The notes under the pieces were generated by a model. It did no database searches and had not been told where the DNA came from. It saw only the letters and a list, made by a program, of their open reading frames with translations. 30,242 nucleotides of DNA from Actinomycetes bacterium (lineage in GTDB: Bacteria > Actinomycetota > Actinomycetes > Actinomycetales > Cellulomonadaceae), in the NCBI GenBank assembly GCA_023418375.1, contig JAEZZV010000352.1, positions 1-30,242 of the forward strand, read 5' to 3'. Below are positions 25,286 through 30,242 of the stretch, piece by piece. The stretch's first letter is position 1. The number at the start of each line of letters is the position of its first letter. A program made the position numbers and the translations under genes.

Positions 25286-25324
25286 ATCATACCGATTGAC
25301 CTTTCCCAATCGCTCCGCCATGCT
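25286..25324. promoter_or_regulatory. Overlapping divergent leaderless promoters with operator-like dyad
   Basis: Minus strand: TATGAT (25291-25286) ends six bases before ATG 25279. Plus strand: TTGACC (25296-25301), a 17-base spacer and CATGCT (25319-25324) end six bases before GTG 25331. The dyad CGATTG-N8-CAATCG (25293-25312) covers the plus-strand -35 and the core of both promoters. It is the natural candidate site for the ArsR-type regulator. Confidence 0.65.
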
Positions 25325-25330
25325 CATCGG

Positions 25331-26650
25331 GTGACCAGGCAGACCCCGGCGCCCCGGACGGCCGACGACCCGGCCCCGCCCGATGAGCGGCCCGCCCGAC
25401 GCCGGTCGCTCGCCTTCCACCGCAACTTCCGCCAGCTCTGGATCGGCGACGCGCTGGGCCAGCTCGGCGCGCAGCTCGCGATCTTCGCGCTGCCCATCTA
25501 CGCGGTCGAGACCCTCGCGGCGAGCGAGCTCGAGATGGGCGTCCTGACCGCAGCGGAGACGGTGGCTTTCCCCGCCATCGGGCTGCTGGTCGGCGCGTGG
25601 GTGGACCGGATGAACAAGCGCCGCACCCTGATCGTCGCGGACCTCGTCCGGGCGGCCGCGCTCGCCGTCGTCGTCGTGGCCGGGCTCACCGGGCACGGGT
25701 CGATCCCGCTGCTCGTCGGCGTCGCCGTCGTCATGAGCTGCGCGACCGTCTACTTCGACGTCGCGCACCAGAGCTACGTGCCAGGGCTGGTCGGGCTCGA
25801 GCGCATCGCGGAGGGCAACTCCAAGCTGCAGGCGACGCAGTCGGTCGCGATCGCCGTCGGGCCCGGGCTCGGCGGGCAGCTCCTGCGCGTCGTCACGGCC
25901 CCCGCGCTCATCGCGGTCACGGTCGTCACCTACCTGGCCTCGGCGCTGGCCGTCGGGCGGATCCGGCACGACGAGACGCTGCCGCCGCGCGAGCAGCGGC
26001 GTCCGCTGCGCACCGAGATCGCCGAGGGCCTCCGCTTCGTCCTCGGCCAGCCGCTGCTGCGACGGATCGTCGCGTGCACCGGGCTGTCGGACCTCGCGGG
26101 CGCGGTCAGCGGGGCGCTCATGGCGATCTACGCGCTGCGCGTCCTGGACCTCACGCCCGCGGCGTTCGGCGCCGTCGGCTCCGCGGGCGCGGTCGGCGGT
26201 CTCCTCGGGGCGGTCGTCGCCGAGCGGCTCGGCCGCTGGATCGGCGAGGGCCGCGTCATCGCGCTCGCAGCCGCCGCGTGGCTACCCGCGATGGCGCTCA
26301 CGCCGCTCGCGCTGCCACTGGCCGACGTCGGCGTCCCGGCGGCCCTCACGCTCGTCGTCGGCGGCGGCCTGCAGATGTTCTGGATCGTCGTCTACAACGT
26401 GGCGCAGGTGTCGTTCCGCCAACGCCTGTGCCCGCCCGCGCTGCTCGGCCGGATGAACGCGTCGGTGCGGTTCCTCGTCTGGGGCGGCATGCCGCTCGGC
26501 GGGCTGGTCGGCGGGTTCCTGGGCACGCACGTGGGCATCGTCGAGACGCTCTGGATCGCGCTGGCCGGAACCGCGGTCGGGACCCTGCCGGTCCTGCTGT
26601 CGCCGCTGCTGCGGATGCGCGAGCTGCCGGGCGCCCCGCCGGCCGCCTGA
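25331..26650 (+). CDS. MFS exporter (EntS/MFS_3-like)
   Basis: A 439-residue major facilitator with about twelve membrane helices. The N-terminal cytoplasmic stretch is Pro/Arg-rich. Then come NFRQLWIGDALGQLGAQLAIFALPIYAVE, the loop 2-3 motif GAWVDRMNKRRTLI, and FDVAHQSYVPGLVGLERIAEGNSKLQATQS. A second half ends in FLGTHVGIVETLWIALAG. The family includes enterobactin- and drug-exporting carriers. GTG 25331 is taken as the start because the predicted -10 CATGCT ends six bases before it and no ribosome binding site is present. Divergence from an ArsR-type regulator suggests inducible export; the substrate is unknown. Confidence 0.9.
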   Translation: MTRQTPAPRTADDPAPPDERPARRRSLAFHRNFRQLWIGDALGQLGAQLAIFALPIYAVETLAASELEMGVLTAAETVAFPAIGLLVGAWVDRMNKRRTLIVADLVRAAALAVVVVAGLTGHGSIPLLVGVAVVMSCATVYFDVAHQSYVPGLVGLERIAEGNSKLQATQSVAIAVGPGLGGQLLRVVTAPALIAVTVVTYLASALAVGRIRHDETLPPREQRRPLRTEIAEGLRFVLGQPLLRRIVACTGLSDLAGAVSGALMAIYALRVLDLTPAAFGAVGSAGAVGGLLGAVVAERLGRWIGEGRVIALAAAAWLPAMALTPLALPLADVGVPAALTLVVGGGLQMFWIVVYNVAQVSFRQRLCPPALLGRMNASVRFLVWGGMPLGGLVGGFLGTHVGIVETLWIALAGTAVGTLPVLLSPLLRMRELPGAPPAA

Positions 26651-26699
26651 CGGGCACCGCGCCGGGGGCGGACCATGATCGTCTCGCCCGCTGCATCCA

Positions 26700-26749
26700 T
26701 TGACACGCTCGCGGGGTCTCCGTAGGTTCGAACAGGTCTAAACACGTTC
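26700..26749 (+). promoter_or_regulatory. Promoter and HutC-type operator of nucleobase-permease operon
   Basis: TTGACA (26700-26705), a 17-base spacer and TAGGTT (26723-26728) form the best sigma-70-like promoter in the window. GTCTAAAC (26736-26743) at the expected transcription start fits the GT-N-TA-N-AC core bound by HutC-subfamily GntR regulators. GAAC (26730-26733) and GTTC (26746-26749) flank it symmetrically. The GntR/UTRA gene at 28949 is the likely binder. Confidence 0.7.
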
Positions 26750-26766
26750 ACCGCCCAGGAGGCGAC

Positions 26767-28323
26767 GTGACGACCGACCCGGCCAGCCGCACCCCCGACA
26801 CCCGGATCCCCGGCATCGAGACAACGGCCACCAGCACGGTGCTGCAGGTGGAGATGCACGGCATCGACGTCATCGCCGACGCCGACCGCAAGGGCAGACC
26901 GCGCGACCTGTTCTGGCCGTGGTTCGCCGCCAACGTGTCCGTGCTCGGCATCAGCTACGGCGCCTGGGTGCTCGACTTCGGCATCTCGTTCGCGCAGGCG
27001 ACCGTGGCGGGCGTCGTCGGCATCGTGTTCTCGTTCCTGCTGTGCGGGGTCGTCGCCCTCGCCGGCAAGCGCGGTTCGGCGCCCACGATGGTGCTGAACC
27101 GCGCCGCCATGGGCGTCCGCGGCAGCCGCGTCGCCTCGGGGCTCTCGTGGATCCTCACGGTCGGCTGGGAGACGGTGCTCATGGCGCTGGCCACCCTCGC
27201 CGTCGCGACCGTCGCGGGCCGGCTCGAGTGGGGCGACGGCGACGCGACCAAGATCGGAGCCCTGGTCGTCGTCGGCGCGCTCATCATCGCCGGCGGCGTC
27301 TTCGGCTTCGACCTCATCATGCGGCTGCAGACGGTCATCACCGTGGTCACCGCGGTGCTCACCCTCGGCTACGTCGCGCTCGTGCTCGACGAGATCGACC
27401 TCGACGCGGTGACGGCGATCCCGGCCGGTTCCGCGCAGGCGTTCATCGGCGCGCTCGTCTTCATGATGACCGGCTTCGGCCTGGGCTGGGTCAACATGGC
27501 CGCGGACTACTCCCGCTACCTCCCCCGCCACACGTCGGGCCGCGGCGTCGTCGCCTGGACGACGTTCGGCGCCGCGCTCGCGCCCCTCGTCCTCATCGTC
27601 TTCGGCCTGCTGCTGGCCGGCTCGGACGACGACCTGCGCGCCGCCATCTCCGGCGACCCGATCGGGGCACTCACCGAGGTCCTGCCCACCTGGTACCTCG
27701 TCCCGTTCGCGATCGTCGCGGTCGCGGGCCTCATCGGGGGGGCGGTGCTCGACCTGTACTCCTCCGGCCTCGCGCTGATCTCCACCGGCCTGCCGATCAA
27801 GCGCCCGGTCGCCGCCGGCATCGACGGCGCCATCATGGTCGCCGGGACGATCTACATCGTCTGGGGGCCGGACTCGTTCTTCGCGATCTTCCAGGGCTTC
27901 CTCATCACCGTCGGCGTCCCGATCGCGGCCTGGGCGGGCATCATGCTGGCCGACGTCGCCCAGCGGCGGCGCGACTACGACGAGGGCGACCTGTACCGCC
28001 ACCGCGGCCGCTACGGCGACGTGCCCGCGGTCCCGATGGCGATCCTCGTCGTGGCCACCGCGCTGGGCTGGGGCCTGGTCACCAACGGCTACGCGTCGTG
28101 GCTCGGCTGGCAGGGCTACCTGCTCGACGTCGTCGGGCTGGGCGGCAAGGAGGGCGACTGGGCGTACGCGAACCTCGGGGTCCTGGTGGCCCTCGTCGTC
28201 GGCTTCGGCGCCACCTGGGCCCTGCGCACCGGCGCCGTCCGGCGCCAGGAGGCGCTGCCGCCGTCGCCGGAGGTCGTGGTGGCCGCCGGCGCCCGGCCCC
28301 TGGTCGCGGAGGACCGGCCGTGA
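26767..28323 (+). CDS. NCS1-family nucleobase/cation symporter (CodB-like)
   Basis: A 518-residue permease with about twelve helices. It begins with a soluble stretch (GIDVIADADRKGRPRDLFWPWFAANVSVLGISYGAWV), the NCS1-style start of helix 1. KRGSAPTMVLNRAAMGVRGSRV, GFGLGWVNMAADYSRYLPRHTSG and the later DLYSSGLALISTGLPIKRPVAAGIDG resemble the cytosine/purine permease subgroup. AGGAGG (26757-26762) is four bases from GTG 26767. The stop overlaps the hydrolase GTG. It probably imports a purine, pyrimidine or related heterocycle; the exact ligand cannot be told. Confidence 0.92.
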   Translation: MTTDPASRTPDTRIPGIETTATSTVLQVEMHGIDVIADADRKGRPRDLFWPWFAANVSVLGISYGAWVLDFGISFAQATVAGVVGIVFSFLLCGVVALAGKRGSAPTMVLNRAAMGVRGSRVASGLSWILTVGWETVLMALATLAVATVAGRLEWGDGDATKIGALVVVGALIIAGGVFGFDLIMRLQTVITVVTAVLTLGYVALVLDEIDLDAVTAIPAGSAQAFIGALVFMMTGFGLGWVNMAADYSRYLPRHTSGRGVVAWTTFGAALAPLVLIVFGLLLAGSDDDLRAAISGDPIGALTEVLPTWYLVPFAIVAVAGLIGGAVLDLYSSGLALISTGLPIKRPVAAGIDGAIMVAGTIYIVWGPDSFFAIFQGFLITVGVPIAAWAGIMLADVAQRRRDYDEGDLYRHRGRYGDVPAVPMAILVVATALGWGLVTNGYASWLGWQGYLLDVVGLGGKEGDWAYANLGVLVALVVGFGATWALRTGAVRRQEALPPSPEVVVAAGARPLVAEDRP

Positions 28324-28952
28324 ACGACCTCACCGCGACCGCCGCGACGCTCCGGCCCGCCCCCACCACCGAGCCGGTCCGGACGGTCCTGGGCGTCATC
28401 GACATGCAGAACGTGTTCGGCGAGCCCGGCAGCCCGTGGCTGGCCCCGCGCTTCGCCGAGGTGGTCGAGCCGGTGCGGCGCCTGGCGGAGGCCTACGGAC
28501 CGGCGACGGTGTTCACGCGGTTCGTCGCGCCCGACACCCCGCGCGGCTCCTGGGTGCCTTACTACGCGGAGTGGTCGTTCGCCCTCCAGCCGCCCGACGC
28601 CGTGATCTGGGACGTGGTGCCCCAGCTCGACGACGCCGCCCAGCGCGCCGAGCGCGCCGGGCACGTGGTGTCCGCGACGACGTTCAGCAAGTGGGACCGG
28701 CTCCGCTCGCTCGTGGGCCCCGAGGGGCGCCTGGTGCTGTGCGGGGTCAGCACGGACTGCTGCGTCATCTCCACGGCGCTCGCCGCGGCGGACGACGGCG
28801 TCGAGGTCGTGGTGGTGGCCGACGCCTGCGCGGGCGTGGACGACGACAGCCACGCCAAGGCGCTGCACGTCATGGGCCTGTACGCGCCGCTGGTGCGCGT
28901 GGTCGACCTCGCCGAGGGCCTCGCGCTCGCCCCGGGCGGCGACGTGCCATGA
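28320..28952 (+). CDS. Isochorismatase-family cysteine hydrolase
   Basis: A 210-residue hydrolase with the family triad: Asp28 in GVIDMQNVF, Lys124 in TTFSKWD and Cys148 in GVSTDCCV, the last Cys being the predicted nucleophile. The family includes nicotinamidases, ureidoacrylate and carbamoyl amide hydrolases. GTG 28320 overlaps the permease stop, and its own stop overlaps the GntR start, so the three are coupled. Its neighbours (nucleobase permease and ADP-ribosylglycohydrolase) suggest amide hydrolysis in a nucleobase or nucleoside breakdown route. That role is inferred from context. Confidence 0.9.
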   Translation: MNDLTATAATLRPAPTTEPVRTVLGVIDMQNVFGEPGSPWLAPRFAEVVEPVRRLAEAYGPATVFTRFVAPDTPRGSWVPYYAEWSFALQPPDAVIWDVVPQLDDAAQRAERAGHVVSATTFSKWDRLRSLVGPEGRLVLCGVSTDCCVISTALAAADDGVEVVVVADACAGVDDDSHAKALHVMGLYAPLVRVVDLAEGLALAPGGDVP

Positions 28953-29671
28953 CGACGACGGGCCGGCGCGTCAGGCTCAAGCACGAGCGCATCGCGGGCG
29001 ACCTGACACGCGAGATCAGGTCCGGCAGGCTCCCGCGTGGCACCCGCCTGCCGGGTGAGATGGCCCTGGCCGAGCGGTTCGGCGTCAGCCGCACCACCGT
29101 GCGCGCCGCCCTCGCCGAGCTCGCGGCGGCGGGCCTCATCGCCACCCACACCGGGAAGGGCTCGTACGTGCTGTACGACGGCCCGCCGCTCGACGGACCG
29201 AACGGCTGGGCCCGTGCCCTGCCGCGCGGGGCCGACGCGCGCCCGCGCGTGCTGTCCGTCACCCCGGCCCACGCCCCGGAGCTGGCCGAGCACCTGCCGC
29301 AGGGTGCGGGCGTCGTCGTCGTGGAGCAGGTGCGCGAGCTGGAAGTCCCGGGCAGCCCGACCGTCGCGTACGAACGGGCGATCGTGCCCGCCATCGGTCC
29401 GCTCGCCGAGCTCCCGGTGCGCGGCCTGCGGGGCGCCCTCACCGAGGAGCTCGTGGCGGCCGGGCTCGTCGCCGACCACGGCGAACAGCGCGCCGAGTGC
29501 CGTCCCCTCGCCGCGGACGAGGCGGCCGTGCTCGGGCGGGAGCCGGGCTCACTGTTCCTCCACGCCTCGAGCACCTCGCTCACGGCGGACGACGCCCTGG
29601 TCGCGCGCGTCGACCTCCTGCTCGACCCGGAGCACTTCGAGCTGTCCCTGCGGTTCGGCCGCGACGGGTGA
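28949..29671 (+). CDS. GntR-family regulator with UTRA domain (HutC subfamily)
   Basis: A 240-residue regulator. The winged-helix GntR domain covers about residues 10-75, with RIAGDLTREIRSGRLPRGTRL, MALAERFGVSRTTVRAALAELAAAGLI and GKGSYV. The UTRA effector domain covers about 90-235. The ATG overlaps the hydrolase stop (ATGA). The HutC-type operator at 26736-26743 in the operon promoter is its likely site, implying negative autoregulation lifted by a pathway metabolite. The effector is unknown. Confidence 0.92.
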   Translation: MTTTGRRVRLKHERIAGDLTREIRSGRLPRGTRLPGEMALAERFGVSRTTVRAALAELAAAGLIATHTGKGSYVLYDGPPLDGPNGWARALPRGADARPRVLSVTPAHAPELAEHLPQGAGVVVVEQVRELEVPGSPTVAYERAIVPAIGPLAELPVRGLRGALTEELVAAGLVADHGEQRAECRPLAADEAAVLGREPGSLFLHASSTSLTADDALVARVDLLLDPEHFELSLRFGRDG

Positions 29672-29690
29672 CGGGACCGAGGGGGAGCCG

Positions 29691-30242
29691 ATGACCGCAC
29701 AGACACCCGACGGGCACCCGGGCCGCGACGACCGCGCCCTGGGCGCGCTGCTCGGCCTCGCGGTCGGGGACGCCCTCGGGATGCCGACGCAGCTGCTGCC
29801 CCGCGCCGCCGTCGTCGCCCGGTACGGGCCCGTGCTCACCGGCTTCGCGCCGGCCCCGCCCGACCACCCGATCGCCGCCGGGCTGCCGGCCGGCTCCGTC
29901 ACGGACGACACCGAGCAGGCCGTCCTGCTGGGGCGCGCGCTCGTCGACGGCCGCGGCACGATCGACCCGGGGGAGCTCGCGCGCCGGCTCCTCGCCTGGG
30001 AGGACCGGATGCGGGCACGCGGCTCGCTGGACCTCCTCGGCCCGTCCACCCGGCGCGCGCTGGCCGCGCTGCTCGACGGCGCGGATCCCGACGAGGCGGG
30101 TCGGTTCGGGGACACCAACGGCGCCGCGATGCGCATCGCGCCCGTCGGGGTCGCCACGCCGATGCCCCCCGACGGCGACGTGCGCGGGCTGGTCGACGCC
30201 GTCGTGGCGGCGAGCCGTCTCACCCACCACACGTCCGTGGCG
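29691..30242 (+). CDS. ADP-ribosylglycohydrolase family protein (N-terminal part)
   Basis: The first 184 residues are visible and the gene continues past the right edge. GALLGLAVGDALGMPTQ and the metal-binding SVTDDTEQAVLLGRALV are the first signature of the family. GDTNGAAMRIAPVG and SRLTHHT are further conserved parts. GAGGGGGAG (29679-29687) precedes ATG 29691, 19 bases after the GntR stop, so it belongs to the same operon. Family members cleave N- or O-ribosyl bonds of ADP-ribose or nucleoside-like substrates. Here the neighbouring permease and hydrolase favour a small-molecule nucleoside or ribosyl compound. Confidence 0.9.
   Translation, partial: MTAQTPDGHPGRDDRALGALLGLAVGDALGMPTQLLPRAAVVARYGPVLTGFAPAPPDHPIAAGLPAGSVTDDTEQAVLLGRALVDGRGTIDPGELARRLLAWEDRMRARGSLDLLGPSTRRALAALLDGADPDEAGRFGDTNGAAMRIAPVGVATPMPPDGDVRGLVDAVVAASRLTHHTSVA

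Noticed and set aside
22886..25330. Long plus-strand open frame leading into the MFS gene
   Set aside because: It is antisense to the hydrogenase and ArsR-type genes and shows no domain. Only the part from GTG 25331 is real.

Overview
The window comes from a very GC-rich (about 73-75% G+C) actinobacterial chromosome. Several signs point that way: near-universal G/C third codon positions, many overlapping ATGA stop/start junctions, frequent GTG starts, probable leaderless promoters, a MASE1-PAS-PP2C regulator and a DrrAB-MerR cassette. A facultatively fermentative member of the Micrococcales, for example a Cellulomonas-like organism, would fit the [FeFe] hydrogenase. This placement is inferred from gene content only.

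Layout. (i) 1-6680, plus strand: the tail of an unknown gene, two paralogous secreted lipoproteins with four conserved cysteines, then a MacAB-like tripartite ABC exporter (adaptor, ATPase, permease). A perfect bidirectional hairpin closes this block. (ii) 6763-12405: a DUF4126 membrane protein, then a minus-strand run of a cellulose-synthase-like glycosyltransferase, a STAS antagonist and an RsbW-like kinase. A membrane PP2C phosphatase with MASE1 and PAS domains is divergent from this run. Together these look like a partner-switching circuit around a polysaccharide synthase. (iii) 12445-16327: a methyltransferase, a short repeat pair beside an N-terminally truncated nucleotidyltransferase-type toxin remnant, an unknown membrane protein, and a divergent family A DNA polymerase-like protein. 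(iv) 16401-18884: a DrrAB-type drug exporter with a MerR regulator and a classic MerR-style operator lying between -35 and -10. (v) 18912-24469, minus strand: an SDR oxidoreductase, an EamA transporter, and a three-subunit NADH-linked [FeFe] hydrogenase in the order NuoF-like, HydA, NuoE-like. (vi) 24683-26650: an ArsR-type regulator divergent from an MFS exporter, both probably leaderless. (vii) 26700-30242: an NCS1 nucleobase permease, an isochorismatase-like hydrolase, a GntR/UTRA regulator and the start of an ADP-ribosylglycohydrolase. These form an apparent salvage or catabolic operon with a HutC-type operator at its promoter.

Most interesting points: the hydrogenase has Ser instead of the usual second Cys in its first H-cluster motif (TSCSPGW). 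The glycosyltransferase carries a roughly 145-residue helical insertion between its catalytic motifs and sits in a partner-switching operon. The polymerase-like protein has Leu at the O-helix selector position. Two genes contain sharply bounded lower-GC patches that suggest intragenic recombination. No rRNA, tRNA, CRISPR array, intact insertion sequence or prophage was recognised, and no gene-free stretch exceeds 300 bases.
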